DNA of 64,000 nt from Lachnospiraceae bacterium (GCA_017427775.1 JAFRSD010000002.1:1-64000), one strand, 5' to 3'; shown: positions 1 to 9,171, numbered from the stretch's first letter. Made by a program: numbers and translations. Notes: generated by a model from the letters alone, not told the origin.

Positions 1-1838
1 TCGAACAAAATGACCGAATAAGGCTTCCTGCGCACGCGGTCCGAAAGCTGTCCGCCTTCGTCAAATCCGACGTAGCCGGGAGGGCTTCCGATCAGTTTTG
101 ATACGCTGTGCTTCTCCATGTATTCGGACATGTCGACGCGGATCAGCGCGTCTTCACTGCCGAAAAGTACTTCCGCAAGCGCTTTGCAAAGCTCGGTCTT
201 GCCGACACCGGTAGGTCCGAGGAACAGGAACGAACCGACCGGACGCTTCGGGTCTTTCAATCCGACACGGCCTCTGCGGACGGCTTTGGCAATCGCATTT
301 ACCGCCTCCTCCTGTCCGATCACGCGCTTGTGAAGCTCCTCTTCCATATGTAGCAGCTTCTCGCTTTCGGATTCGTTCACGCGGGCGATCGGGATGCCCG
401 TCCAGGACGCGATAACCTTTGCCACTTCCTTCGCGGTTACTTCCGGAAGGGGCTTTTGCGCATTAGTTTCCTGTAGTGCTTTGATCTTACTTTCCAAGCG
501 GGTCTGTTTGCGGGATACTTTCTTCGCTTCCTCCAACAGTCCCTTGCCGAACAGACGCTCCTTTTCATCCTGCAGATGCCTTCTCTGCTCCTGGAGTTCC
601 GTCAGTTCCCGGATGCCGGTATCCGCGCTCAGATGGACAAAGCTTGCCGCCTCATCCATAACGTCAATCGCCTTATCCGGCAGGAAACGGTCGCTGATAA
701 AACGCTTCGAAAGCGAAACGGCCGCCTCGAGCGCCTCATCCGTGATCTTTACCTGATGATGCTTCTCGTAACGGGGACGAAGGCCCTTGAGAATTGCCAG
801 ATTCTCGGCCTCATTCGGTTCCTCGACAACGACCGGCTGGAAACGACGCTCCAAAGCGGCGTCCTTTTCGATATGCTTCCGGTATTCATCTAACGTCGTC
901 GCGCCGATGATCTGCAGCCCGCCGCGGGAAAGCGCCGGCTTAAGGATGTTGGCCGCGTCAAGCGATCCCTCCGCGCTTCCGGCACCGATGATCGTATGCA
1001 GCTCGTCAATAAAAAGAATGATATGACCGTCGCTGACCACTTCGTCGATCAGCTGGCGGATGCGTTCCTCGAATTCACCGCGGTATTTGGCTCCGGCCAC
1101 CATCGCGGTCATATTAAGCGTATAGATACGCTTGTTTGCAAGATGCTCCGGCACCTCTCCGTTCACGATGCGTTGCGCAAGTCCCTCTACAACGGCGGTC
1201 TTGCCGACGCCCGGCTCCCCGACCATGCACGGATTGTTCTTCGTGCGGCGGCTCAAAATGCGGATCACGCGCTCGGTTTCCTCATTTCTCCCGATCACGG
1301 GATCTAAAAGACCTTCCTCTGCTTTCGCGGTCAGGTCGGTACATACTTCGTTGATCTCGGCATGGTTCTTCTTCGTGTCCTTTGCAGCCGCAAACTGCTG
1401 CTTCACGACCTCCTCGGGAAGATCCATGCTGTTCAGCACGTCCTTTGTCATCCGTCTGAGGCTCAGATGGAGCGAATTCAGCAGGCGTACCGCAATACAG
1501 TCACGTCTCCTGAGGATTCCAAGCATCAGGTGCGCGGTACCGATCAGATCGGAATGGAGTCCGTCCGCGATCCGCTCGGCTTCCGCCAGCACTTCCGTCA
1601 GTTCCGGTGTTTCAGACAGTTTCCGCTTTGACGATTCCGCGTTGACCGTCACATTCATCAGAAGTTCCAGAGATTCGAAGGAAAATGCGTCGTGCAGTAT
1701 CTTTCCGACCGCACAGTCCGTCAGCCACAATCCGGCGAGCAGATGCTCGGTCCCGAGATATGCGGCATGGAGCTGTTTAGCATATTTGCCTGCCTTTTCC
1801 ATCGCCTCCGCGGCTTTATTGGTATAGGGTTTATTCAT
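1..1838 (-). CDS. clpC: ATP-dependent Clp protease ATP-binding subunit ClpC (3' part outside window)
   Basis: AAA+ unfoldase that feeds proteins to ClpP. The visible 612 codons begin [17 protein letters not shown]. Two ClpN repeats fill residues 1-140 ([17 protein letters not shown]). The first nucleotide-binding domain has Walker A GEPGVGKT (207-214), Walker B FIDELH and sensor [13 protein letters not shown] coiled M-domain rich in Glu and Arg follows, then the second ATPase with GPTGVGKT and the [13 protein letters not shown] loop, at which point the window ends. The ATG at 1838 has an AAGGAT ribosome site and lies 21 nt after the GntR gene, so the two are surely cotranscribed. ClpC is favoured over ClpB because the M-domain is short. 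The missing part should hold the ClpP-binding loop. Confidence 0.95.
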   Translation of the reverse strand, partial: MNKPYTNKAAEAMEKAGKYAKQLHAAYLGTEHLLAGLWLTDCAVGKILHDAFSFESLELLMNVTVNAESSKRKLSETPELTEVLAEAERIADGLHSDLIGTAHLMLGILRRRDCIAVRLLNSLHLSLRRMTKDVLNSMDLPEEVVKQQFAAAKDTKKNHAEINEVCTDLTAKAEEGLLDPVIGRNEETERVIRILSRRTKNNPCMVGEPGVGKTAVVEGLAQRIVNGEVPEHLANKRIYTLNMTAMVAGAKYRGEFEERIRQLIDEVVSDGHIILFIDELHTIIGAGSAEGSLDAANILKPALSRGGLQIIGATTLDEYRKHIEKDAALERRFQPVVVEEPNEAENLAILKGLRPRYEKHHQVKITDEALEAAVSLSKRFISDRFLPDKAIDVMDEAASFVHLSADTGIRELTELQEQRRHLQDEKERLFGKGLLEEAKKVSRKQTRLESKIKALQETNAQKPLPEVTAKEVAKVIASWTGIPIARVNESESEKLLHMEEELHKRVIGQEEAVNAIAKAVRRGRVGLKDPKRPVGSFLFLGPTGVGKTELCKALAEVLFGSEDALIRVDMSEYMEKHSVSKLIGSPPGYVGFDEGGQLSDRVRRKPYSVILF

Positions 1839-1859
1839 ATGTGGATCCTTATCTTTGTT

Positions 1860-2264
1860 TTATTGTGCGCTGTCCGCGCCCGAGGCTTTGCGGATGCCGT
1901 TGAATTCTTCGAAAACCTCATCTAAAAGCTCATGCAGCTCTGCCTTCGAAACATCCCTGCACAAAGCTTTGGCAACCGTCCCCTTTAACAGAAAGCGGAT
2001 CTCCTCAATCGTGCGCAGGCGGTCCGCATCCAGACATACCACGGCGCCTCTGCGGCGGTCGAGCTTCAGATACCCCTCCTGCTTCAGAATCGAATACGCC
2101 TTATTCACCGTATGCATATTGATTCCGATATCCTCCGCAAGATCGCGCACGGAAGGAAGGCTCTCCCCCTCACGGATCTCCGAAGTGGCAATGCCCATAA
2201 TGATCTGATTCTTCAATTGTACATAAAAAGCTTCATCGCTGCTGAAATCGATTCTAACCAGCAT
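1860..2264 (-). CDS. GntR-family transcriptional regulator, YtrA type
   Basis: A 134-residue DNA-binding regulator with the N-terminal winged helix of the GntR family: FYVQLKNQIIMGI, then GESLPSVRDLAEDIGINMHT and VNKAYSILKQEGYL. Only a short helical C-terminus follows (about 75-134), as in the YtrA subfamily, which lacks a large effector domain. The ATG at 2264 is chosen because AGAGGTG lies 6 nt before it; a GTG nine bases upstream sits inside that ribosome site. It is the first gene of an operon with clpC, in the place where Firmicutes often have ctsR. A perfect palindrome over its own promoter suggests autoregulation. The inducing signal is unknown. Confidence 0.9.
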   Translation of the reverse strand: MLVRIDFSSDEAFYVQLKNQIIMGIATSEIREGESLPSVRDLAEDIGINMHTVNKAYSILKQEGYLKLDRRRGAVVCLDADRLRTIEEIRFLLKGTVAKALCRDVSKAELHELLDEVFEEFNGIRKASGADSAQ

Positions 2265-2313
2265 AGCCCGCACCTCTTTTCAGTACATTCCCGGACAATT
2301 CCGAAATCGCATC

Positions 2314-2334
2314 TGTTATACGAGAAGTATAACA
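2314..2334. promoter_or_regulatory. Palindromic operator at the GntR-clpC promoter
   Basis: Perfect inverted repeat TGTTATAC-5 nt-GTATAACA. Its right arm covers the -10 box of the GntR-clpC promoter and its left arm the expected transcription start. Position and symmetry fit a binding site for the dimeric GntR protein encoded just downstream. That assignment is inference. Confidence 0.65.
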
Positions 2335-2354
2335 AGGAAGGTGGTATTTGTCAA
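2326..2354 (-). promoter_or_regulatory. SigA-type promoter of GntR-clpC
   Basis: Read on the minus strand: -35 TTGACA (2349-2354), 17-nt spacer, -10 TATACT (2326-2331). The -35 is consensus. The start of the GntR gene is about 60 nt downstream. Confidence 0.85.
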
Positions 2355-2430
2355 TTGCCGCAGATCAAAGGCCACTCGGTTTTTGAGTAAAAGCGGCCAT
2401 TTTGCCCCCCCAAAAAATGAGCATAAAGGC

Positions 2431-2459
2431 AAAAAAACAGCGGGAGAACTTCCCGCTGT
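2431..2459 (-). terminator. Rho-independent terminator of tmRNA
   Basis: On the minus strand ACAGCGGGA and TCCCGCTGT form a 9-bp stem around a 5-nt loop and are followed by a run of T. It lies about 40 nt past the mature 3' end of ssrA. Confidence 0.9.
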
Positions 2460-2499
2460 ACGTAGGTCGTACCCCTGCTACGCAGGCATACGACAAGTC

Positions 2500-2848
2500 T
2501 GGACCTGAGGGGAGTCGAACCCCTGTCCGAAAGCCTCGCCATTGCAACCTCTCCCATCACAGTTTACCTATACGCTTTCGCCGTTCCCTCCGGATCTGCC
2601 GATAAACGGGCAAGCACCTTCAGTAGCTTCATCATACGCCCGTGCGGTCAAAGCTTTCCGCGCGTCGTTTCCTACGTAATCGATGCCCGGGTCAGAACGC
2701 GTAGGTGCGCTCTGTCGGACAGCTGCCATTAGGCAGCGAGTGCGATATTTCTATCTGCGTTTATATTTAGGTTTCCGGTTTTTACATGGATCCGGCACAT
2801 GGATGGCTGTCACAATTTAAAAACCCCCGTCGAAACCGGTACAAGCCC
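2500..2848 (-). ncRNA. ssrA: Transfer-messenger RNA (tmRNA), one-piece
   Basis: Rescues stalled ribosomes by trans-translation. The 5' end GGGCTTG pairs (two G-U) with CAGGTCC at the 3' end; A is the discriminator and CCA is not encoded. The conserved 5' segment has GGTTTCGACGGGGG, and the 3' T-arm has GGGGTTCGACTCCCC. A 30-nt tag frame at 2729-2758 reads GCA GAT AGA AAT ATC GCA CTC GCT GCC TAA, giving ADRNIALAA, which ends in the LAA degron and resembles clostridial tags. Length is 349 nt, normal for the family. smpB and rnr lie a few genes away. Exact ends are inferred from acceptor pairing. Confidence 0.96.
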
Positions 2849-2929
2849 GGGTATCAACCTGGTTTCAGGTTGTGTTCCGTCATATTCCGAAACGCGCGGA
2901 AATGACGGCAAATCGCATTCCGTATCCCT

Positions 2930-2957
2930 ATTATACGAAAGTACGGAAGGTTGTCAA
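2930..2957 (-). promoter_or_regulatory. SigA-type promoter of ssrA
   Basis: Minus strand TTGACA (2952-2957), 16-nt spacer, TATAAT (2930-2935). Transcription would start near 2923, giving a leader of about 75 nt to be removed by RNase P. The leader carries a 7-bp hairpin, CAACCTG-GTTT-CAGGTTG, at 2855-2872. Confidence 0.85.
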
Positions 2958-3006
2958 TATACTAACGGTTTAAATCTTCCGGAACGCTTCCGGATGCAAG
3001 CGGAAA

Positions 3007-4353
3007 TCATTTGGAGTATTTCCCGCTTTGGTACCATTCTCCGAATTCCCGGAATACATCCTCGCCCGCCAGGTCTTTAATGAGCTGCGCGTGCCTGTCG
3101 GTCTCATGAGCTGCCGGCGAAGAATAAACCGACTTGAGTTCTCTCTCGCTCGCGCCGTTCAGAAAATCCTTTAAAAACGTTTTGCCGTAGCGCTCCGTCA
3201 GAAACTCGAGAAGCATTCTGCCGAATATATACTCATCGCCTCTGTCTGCAAAATCCACATCCTCAAAATCCGCAAGGAAGATGTCCTCTGCCGTATCAGG
3301 CGTTATCTTCTTCGCAATCTTGGTTTCTTTGAATTCCGTCACATATCCGTAACTCTTCTTAAAATCCTCGGAAACATTCTGCAGAGCCCTGATCGCGCGC
3401 TCCGAATAGTATTCCGCGCTGCCTTCCGAAATGACATATGTGGTGGCGGCATGATATCGGTTGGTAAGCGCATGCGACAGTTCATGGGCAATCTCATCAT
3501 ATCTGATGTAGTCGCAGAGGCGCCAGGGATTGTCTCTGTACTCCGGCACGGAATTCCAAAGATCGTCACTGAACAGCTCATATTCTACTACGTAGATATA
3601 CCTTCCTCCTGTATCCGCACAGGGAATGAGCCCCAATGCGTCCCGGTCTGCCAGTACATATATGACGAGTTTATTTCCTACCTGGAAATCCCTCCACGGA
3701 TCCTTTTTCGCGAAAATGGTATCGTCAGCAGTTATCCGGTTCACGGGATTGGGGCAGATGAAATCAAGACCGGTTTCTTTCTCTAACCGGTCAATGATCA
3801 GCGAAATATTATCGCAGAAATCGCCGGGAATCTTTAAATCCTTATCGAAGTAAACAAAGAACTTCTCTCCTTCGTAGTAATAATATTTATCCGTTACAAG
3901 GGTGTCATTCCGCTTTCCGCTTAAACTGATCTTGTTCGCACCGAGTTCGGGGTCGTCTGATGTTTCGGCAAGCTTCCAGGATGAACGAAACTCCGTATCA
4001 CGGTTCTCCGTATAAGAATCCCCGGGTTTATACATTTTCTCAGGATCATCCGCTGTATACCAGCCGTTGAAAACATAGCTTCTTCTGACCGGGATATCCG
4101 CCGGGATTACAAACGCCTCGTCTTCCATCTTCTCCGCTTTATCAGGGTAATTGCTGCCCCCGGTTCCGGTAAAGCGAACCGAATAGGTCGCCTTCTCGGC
4201 TTTTACCTCACTTGTAACGGTCACTTCCGGCGTAACATCGCCGGTAACAGCGGCTTCCGTAACCGCGGTCCGCTTCTGTCCGGTACAGGCCGTCAGAAAC
4301 AGCATACAGGTCAAAATACATGTAATCCCAATAGTCCGAACGGAAAATCTCAT
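3007..4353 (-). CDS. Lipoprotein with InlB-type repeat and HExxH metallopeptidase-like domain
   Basis: A 448-residue predicted surface lipoprotein. The signal peptide ends in the lipobox LFLTAC, with the lipidated Cys at residue 23. Residues 55-125 resemble a Listeria-Bacteroides (InlB B) repeat: YSVRFTGTGG, RRSYVFNGWYT, YKPGDSYT. The C-terminal half has HELSH at about 290-294, followed by ISEGSAEYYSE, which could give the third zinc ligand of a gluzincin peptidase. I do not recognise a named family, so peptidase activity is inference from the motif. The start ATG at 4353 is preceded by GAGGGGG; a GTG and an ATG just upstream overlap that site. It lies between the pyrophosphatase gene and ssrA. 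Confidence 0.75.
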   Translation of the reverse strand: MRFSVRTIGITCILTCMLFLTACTGQKRTAVTEAAVTGDVTPEVTVTSEVKAEKATYSVRFTGTGGSNYPDKAEKMEDEAFVIPADIPVRRSYVFNGWYTADDPEKMYKPGDSYTENRDTEFRSSWKLAETSDDPELGANKISLSGKRNDTLVTDKYYYYEGEKFFVYFDKDLKIPGDFCDNISLIIDRLEKETGLDFICPNPVNRITADDTIFAKKDPWRDFQVGNKLVIYVLADRDALGLIPCADTGGRYIYVVEYELFSDDLWNSVPEYRDNPWRLCDYIRYDEIAHELSHALTNRYHAATTYVISEGSAEYYSERAIRALQNVSEDFKKSYGYVTEFKETKIAKKITPDTAEDIFLADFEDVDFADRGDEYIFGRMLLEFLTERYGKTFLKDFLNGASERELKSVYSSPAAHETDRHAQLIKDLAGEDVFREFGEWYQSGKYSK

Positions 4354-4394
4354 AGGCATCCCCCTCACAAATCTATCCCCGGATTCTCTCCGCG

Positions 4395-6047
4395 TCAGTT
4401 CTGCAGCATTACGGAAATGCCCGGAACGAACTGCTTCTTTCTCGAAACCAGCTTCGGCACTTCACAGACATTGTCCGAAGCCTTCACGCCGAAGGTCTCC
4501 TCAAGAACGTCCTTCGCACCTTCACCGGCAAAGAGGACGCGGGAAGACTCGGTCGTAATATTGGTCATCATAAAGAACAGCATCTTGATATCGCTGTGCT
4601 TCATCGTCTCAAGAAGGAACGGCTTCAGGCGCTTTTCAATATTGGCAAGCTCCTCTCCGCTCATGGAGTTGATCTGGCCGACACCCATGGTGATCGCGCC
4701 GATCTTAAACTTCTTGTAATCCTGATAAAAGATTTCTTCAGGCGTGCGCTCCGCAAGATGCGAACCGGCAGCAAACATACTTCTCGCAAGTTCATCCGGG
4801 TCAACGCCCGCAATCTTTGCAAGTGTCTCGCAAGCCTCGCGGTCCGAAGCCGTACAGGTCGGCGAATGGAACGCAAGCGTATCGGAAAGGATTGCCGCGC
4901 ACATAAGACCCGCAATCTCCTTCGGGATCTCAATGCCCTGCTCTCTTGCCGTCAGATAAACGATCGTCGCGGTACAGCCGAGCGGCACGTTTCGGAAATA
5001 CACCGGCTGGAACGTCGAAATGCCGCCGATCCGGTGATGATCGATGATCTCGAGGATATCCGCCTCTTCCACGCCGTCTACGGCCTGTGCGGGCTCATTA
5101 TGGTCCACAAGGATCACCTGCTTGCGGCTCATTTCCATCAGGTTACGACGGGAAATGGTCCCGCGGAATATTCCCTTATGGTCAAGGATCGGAAAATCGC
5201 GGTTACGACGCTTCGCCATCACGTCACGGATGCTGTCGATATAGTCATCGGTACGGAACGTAACGAGATTCTCGGTCGTCATGAAATATCCGATCGGCAT
5301 CGAAAGGTCGATCAGTCTTGCAACGGTAAATGCGTCGTGCGGTGAGCTGATGATCACACAGTTATGCTCTTCCGCAAGCCGCTGGATCGTTACGGAAACC
5401 TTGGCTCCTTCGCATACGACAAGACAGGCGGCTCCCATTTCGATCGCGCAAAGCTGCGATTCATAACGGTTTCCGAGGATTACCAGATCGCCCGGGCGGA
5501 TAAAGTCCTCCATCAGATCGGGGTTGGCCGCCGCGATCAGGACTTTGCCCTTTGTGTAGCATCTGCCTTCCGTATCGCCGGTCACCGCGGTACCGTCAAG
5601 CGTATCGAGAATGTTTCCGTAAGGCGTCTTCGCCGCGGAAAGAATGCTTGAATCGGAAAGCTCCATCGCGGCCTCTGCGATATCGCTGATCGTGATGAGA
5701 CCATCAAGATGTCCGTCTGAGTCGGTAATACAGAGTGTTACTACGTGAGTGTCCTGCATCTTCATCCAGGCGCGCTTCAAGGACATGTTCCGGTCGACGC
5801 CGGGCATCTCGCGGATCTCGATATCCTTTACCTGCGTGCCGACATATTCGATATAATCCGGCGCAGGTACTTCGAACCGCTTCAGCACATAAGCCGTCTC
5901 GGCGTTAATCTCGCCGCAGCAGCGCGGAACGTGCTTCTTGCCGGTCATCTTCTCCTTGAGCCATGCGTATGCGATGGCGGAACAGATCGAATCCGTGTCG
6001 GGATTCTTATGTCCGATAACCAAAACCTTTTTCTCATGCGTCGTCAT
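4395..6047 (-). CDS. Putative Mn-dependent family II inorganic pyrophosphatase with CBS and DRTGG domains
   Basis: Hydrolyses pyrophosphate to phosphate in the cytoplasm and is probably regulated by adenine nucleotides. The 550 residues hold an N-terminal DHH half (VIGHKNPDTDSICSA), a first CBS motif (LKRAWMKMQDTHVVTL), a DRTGG-like domain near 160-270, a second CBS motif (RRNRDFPILDHKG), the DHH motif EIIDHHRIGG, and a C-terminal DHHA2 part. This layout matches regulated clostridial CBS-PPases; plain family II enzymes are about 310 residues and lack the insert. The ATG at 6047 has GGAGG 5-6 nt before it. The gene follows smpB by 22 nt and is probably in its operon. Confidence 0.93.
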   Translation of the reverse strand: MTTHEKKVLVIGHKNPDTDSICSAIAYAWLKEKMTGKKHVPRCCGEINAETAYVLKRFEVPAPDYIEYVGTQVKDIEIREMPGVDRNMSLKRAWMKMQDTHVVTLCITDSDGHLDGLITISDIAEAAMELSDSSILSAAKTPYGNILDTLDGTAVTGDTEGRCYTKGKVLIAAANPDLMEDFIRPGDLVILGNRYESQLCAIEMGAACLVVCEGAKVSVTIQRLAEEHNCVIISSPHDAFTVARLIDLSMPIGYFMTTENLVTFRTDDYIDSIRDVMAKRRNRDFPILDHKGIFRGTISRRNLMEMSRKQVILVDHNEPAQAVDGVEEADILEIIDHHRIGGISTFQPVYFRNVPLGCTATIVYLTAREQGIEIPKEIAGLMCAAILSDTLAFHSPTCTASDREACETLAKIAGVDPDELARSMFAAGSHLAERTPEEIFYQDYKKFKIGAITMGVGQINSMSGEELANIEKRLKPFLLETMKHSDIKMLFFMMTNITTESSRVLFAGEGAKDVLEETFGVKASDNVCEVPKLVSRKKQFVPGISVMLQN

Positions 6048-6069
6048 AGTATTCCTCCGCTTTCGCGTC

Positions 6070-6534
6070 TTACTTTACTCTTTCACGAAACTCCCGTTCC
6101 TGTTCCCTCTGCATATCCTTCTTCGCGATTGTCTCGCGCTTATCATAAAGCTTCTTGCCTCGCGCCAGCCCGATCTCCACCTTTACGAGGTTGCCCTTCA
6201 GGTATACCTTCAAAGGCACGATCGTGTAGCCTTTTTCGCGGCATTTGCCGTTCAGCTTGTTGATCTCGCCCTTATTGAGAAGAAGCTTCCTCGTACGGAG
6301 CGGATCACGGTTAAAGATGTTCCCCTTCTCGTACGGGCTCACATGCATGCCGTACAGGTATACGTTGTGCCCTTCCGCCTTGATATAGGCTTCCTTCACG
6401 GAGCACTGCCCCATGCGGATCGCCTTTACCTCGGTTCCGACAAGGCATATCCCTGCCTCGTAGGTATCCTCGATAAAATAATCGTGATATGCTTTTTTAT
6501 TGTTCGCAATCAGGCGAACCGAATCTTTTGCCAT
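6070..6534 (-). CDS. smpB: SsrA-binding protein SmpB
   Basis: Binds tmRNA and delivers it to stalled ribosomes. The 154 residues carry family marks: [27 protein letters not shown], the ENVYL-like [14 protein letters not shown], then [10 protein letters not shown], and the basic tail [17 protein letters not shown]. The start ATG at 6534 (MAKDSVRL) follows AGAAGG; longer upstream reading has no family match. It lies 83 nt after rnr and shares the window with ssrA, its RNA partner. Confidence 0.97.
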   Translation of the reverse strand: MAKDSVRLIANNKKAYHDYFIEDTYEAGICLVGTEVKAIRMGQCSVKEAYIKAEGHNVYLYGMHVSPYEKGNIFNRDPLRTRKLLLNKGEINKLNGKCREKGYTIVPLKVYLKGNLVKVEIGLARGKKLYDKRETIAKKDMQREQEREFRERVK

Positions 6535-6617
6535 AATCACACCTTCTGTTAACCGGACTCTTATACCGTCCTCAGGGTTTCGTCCCACGGAAAATGAGAC
6601 GTTCCTTTCTTTTCATC

Positions 6618-8756
6618 TTACTTCAAAACCGGTACAAAATCAATGGTCGCAGCATACAAGTCAACTGCCGCAACCTGAACGCGTATCCTCTGTCCGAGGG
6701 CAAACACCCTGCCGGAGCGCTCCCCGACCAGTCTCGCCTGCGACTCGTCGTAGCGGTAGAAATCGTCGCGGATGTCCGTGAGCCGGATCATTCCTTCAAC
6801 CGTATTCGGCAGTTCCACATAGACGCCCCAGTTCGTTACGCCCGAGATCACGCCTTCATATTCTTCGCCAAGGAAACGGTGCATATACTCCGCCTTCTTA
6901 CGCTTCTCCACCTCGCGCTCGGCCTCGTCCGCCCTGCGCTCGCAGATGGAAGCGCGGCTTGCCCGTCCCGCAAGCACCGACTCGTAGTAGGCGATGCGCG
7001 AGCGGCTCATCTTCCCGTGCAGATACTCCTTGATAATCCGGTGGATCTGCAGGTCGGGATACCGTCTGATCGGCGACGTAAAATGACAGTAGTACCTTGC
7101 CGCGAGGCCGAAATGCCCCATGCAGGACGGTTCGTATTTGGCCTGCTTCATCGAACGGAGCGTCAGCCGGCTGATCACCGCCTCCTCAGGCGTGCCGGCA
7201 ACTTTATCAAGCAGCTTCTGCACTTCCTTCGTGTGCACGGTATCCCCGTTCTGGTGGATCCGGTAGCCGAAGTTTGCAAGGAATATGTTGAGTTTCAGCA
7301 TCTTCTCCGGATCGGGCGCCTCATGGTTCCGGTATACGAACGGCAGTTCAAGCCAGTAGAAATGCTCTGCGACGGTTTCATTCGCGAGCAGCATGAAATC
7401 TTCGATCAGCCGCGTGGCAACATTCCGCTCATAAGGAACGATATCCTCCACGTCTCCGTTCGGACCAAATGTGATCTTGCACTCCGGCAGGTCGAAATCG
7501 ATCGCGCCGCGGTCCTCACGCTTGCCGCGGATGATCGCCGACAGCTTTGCCATCGTCTCAAACATCGGAACAAGCTCGCGGTATTCTCTGATCAGCTCCG
7601 GGTCCTTCTTCGTCAGGATTCCGTTCACGGCGGTATAGGACATTCTGCGGTTCACGCGGATCACGGTCTCCGCGATCTTATGGTCGGTCACCTGTCCTTT
7701 TTCGTTCACTTCCATGATGCACGAAAGCGCCAGACGGTCTTCTCCTTCATTCAAAGAGCAGATGCCGTTCGACAGTTCGTGCGGAAGCATCGGGATCACG
7801 CGGTCCGCAAAATAAACGCTCGTGCCGCGGTTCTGCGCCTCATCGTCAAGCGCCGAGCCATCCGTCACATAATGGCTCACGTCGGCGATATGTACGCCGA
7901 GGGTAAATGTTCCGTCATGCTCCTCGATCGTGATCGCGTCATCGAGGTCCTTCGCGTCCTCGCCGTCGATCGTAACCGTCGGAAGTTCCCTGAGATCAAG
8001 CCTCTTCGCGACTTCCGCAGGGTCTGCCTTCTGCGGCACGCCGGCCGTTTCCGTAAGCACCTCCGGCGGGAAATCAGTCGGGATCCCGTAGGAACGGATC
8101 ACCGAAATCACATCGATCCCGGGGTCGTCGAGGCTTCCGAGAATCTCCGTCACGATACCGTCCGGGTTACGCTTCTTCGTGCCGAAATGTCTGATGCGGC
8201 ATACGACCTTCTGTCCTTCCTGCGCCCCCTTTGTATGCTCCTTCGAAACAAAGATATCAAAATCAAGTTTTCTATTGTCCGGGCGGACAAATGCGATCGA
8301 ACCGTCCCGGAAGAACGTCCCGACAACGGTTTCATTGGCTCTTGTAATGATCTTGACGATCTCGCCTTCGGCACGCATGTGGCGGTCCGGGTCGGGATCC
8401 GCCTGCTTTAAGACGGTCACCTGTACCGTATCGCCGTGCATGGCTTCAAGCGTCCGCTCTTCGGCGATATAAATGTCGGCGTCCGGGCCTCTCCCTTCGG
8501 GACGGACAAATCCGAAGCCCCTTCCGCTTGCGAAGAACTCACCGGTCACATGCAGCGCGCGGTCGTTTACGTAACGGCCCTCGCTGTCGATCGCGATGCG
8601 GTCCTCCTTTAACAGCGCGTCGAGTATTTCCGACAATTCGCCGCGTTCCTGTTTCGGTATGCCGAGAAAGCCGGCGAGTTCACGGAACTTCATCGGCTTC
8701 AGCTTCTCGTCGCATATGAGCGCGGCTATCATTTCCTTCTTTTCTTCCTGATACAT
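6618..8756 (-). CDS. rnr: Ribonuclease R (3'-5' exoribonuclease)
   Basis: Degrades structured RNA, including mRNA released by trans-translation. The 712 residues have an N-terminal winged helix (1-65), a cold-shock domain (FFASGRGFGFVRPEG), the RNB catalytic domain with the acidic cluster TIDGEDAKDLDDA, HIADVSHYV and HFTSPIRRYPDLQIHR, and a C-terminal S1 domain (YEGVISGVTNWGVYVEL). The tail after S1 is very short and lacks the long Lys-rich end of E. coli RNase R. The start ATG at 8756 is set by AGGAG; an ATG 21 nt upstream lies before that site. A terminator sits only about 30 nt upstream, between secG and rnr. Confidence 0.97.
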   Translation of the reverse strand: MYQEEKKEMIAALICDEKLKPMKFRELAGFLGIPKQERGELSEILDALLKEDRIAIDSEGRYVNDRALHVTGEFFASGRGFGFVRPEGRGPDADIYIAEERTLEAMHGDTVQVTVLKQADPDPDRHMRAEGEIVKIITRANETVVGTFFRDGSIAFVRPDNRKLDFDIFVSKEHTKGAQEGQKVVCRIRHFGTKKRNPDGIVTEILGSLDDPGIDVISVIRSYGIPTDFPPEVLTETAGVPQKADPAEVAKRLDLRELPTVTIDGEDAKDLDDAITIEEHDGTFTLGVHIADVSHYVTDGSALDDEAQNRGTSVYFADRVIPMLPHELSNGICSLNEGEDRLALSCIMEVNEKGQVTDHKIAETVIRVNRRMSYTAVNGILTKKDPELIREYRELVPMFETMAKLSAIIRGKREDRGAIDFDLPECKITFGPNGDVEDIVPYERNVATRLIEDFMLLANETVAEHFYWLELPFVYRNHEAPDPEKMLKLNIFLANFGYRIHQNGDTVHTKEVQKLLDKVAGTPEEAVISRLTLRSMKQAKYEPSCMGHFGLAARYYCHFTSPIRRYPDLQIHRIIKEYLHGKMSRSRIAYYESVLAGRASRASICERRADEAEREVEKRKKAEYMHRFLGEEYEGVISGVTNWGVYVELPNTVEGMIRLTDIRDDFYRYDESQARLVGERSGRVFALGQRIRVQVAAVDLYAATIDFVPVLK

Positions 8757-8784
8757 CTCTTCTCCTATGTTACGCAATTCTAAG

Positions 8785-8812
8785 AAAAAAGCACCCTGAT
8801 TGCTCAGAGTGC
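8785..8812 (-). terminator. Terminator-like hairpin between secG and rnr
   Basis: On the minus strand GCACTCTGA-GCAA-TCAGGGTGC (9 bp, one G-U, GNRA-type loop) is followed by six T. There is no room for a promoter between it and rnr (ATG at 8756), so it may work as a partial terminator within a secG-rnr transcript. Confidence 0.85.
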
Positions 8813-8835
8813 CTTTATTTCGATACTTTCAATCA

Positions 8836-9087
8836 TCAGCCGTGCGGCCAGCCCTTTAATGCCAAAACAATGGAAAGGACAATGAACAGCGTGGCAAGAA
8901 TTCTCGTTACGAGAATCAGCTTGCCCTCTGCGGAACGGCCCTTGTTCTTGCTCCAGTAAGTATCCGTGTTAGCACCGGAAAGCGATCCGAGACCTGCGTT
9001 CTTACCCTCCTGCATCAAAGTAATAACGATCAGGGCAACGCAGATAATGCAATATATAACAACTAATGTAAGATATAACGGTTTCAT
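8836..9087 (-). CDS. secG: Preprotein translocase subunit SecG
   Basis: Small membrane subunit of the SecYEG channel. The 83 residues have two membrane helices (LYLTLVVIYCIICVALIVITL and ILVTRILATLFIVLSIVLAL) around the conserved loop MQEGKNAGLGSLSGANTDTYW. The ATG at 9087 is placed by GGAGG; an ATG 12 nt upstream overlaps it. secG next to rnr and smpB is a common order in Firmicutes. Confidence 0.96.
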   Translation of the reverse strand: MKPLYLTLVVIYCIICVALIVITLMQEGKNAGLGSLSGANTDTYWSKNKGRSAEGKLILVTRILATLFIVLSIVLALKGWPHG

Positions 9088-9134
9088 CGGAACCTCCATA
9101 AGAAATCATACATGTCACTTTTGACACGCATTTG

Positions 9135-9163
9135 ATTCTATCATATCAATACGGGAAATGCAA
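9135..9163 (-). promoter_or_regulatory. SigA-type promoter of secG
   Basis: Minus strand TTGCAT (9158-9163), 17-nt spacer, TAGAAT (9135-9140). It begins only about 10 nt after the gpmI stop codon. Confidence 0.7.
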
Positions 9164-9171
9164 GAACTATT

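Noticed and set aside
6594-8411. 605-codon open frame on the plus strand opposite rnr
   Set aside because: Arg/His/Asp-rich shadow of RNase R without start signals.
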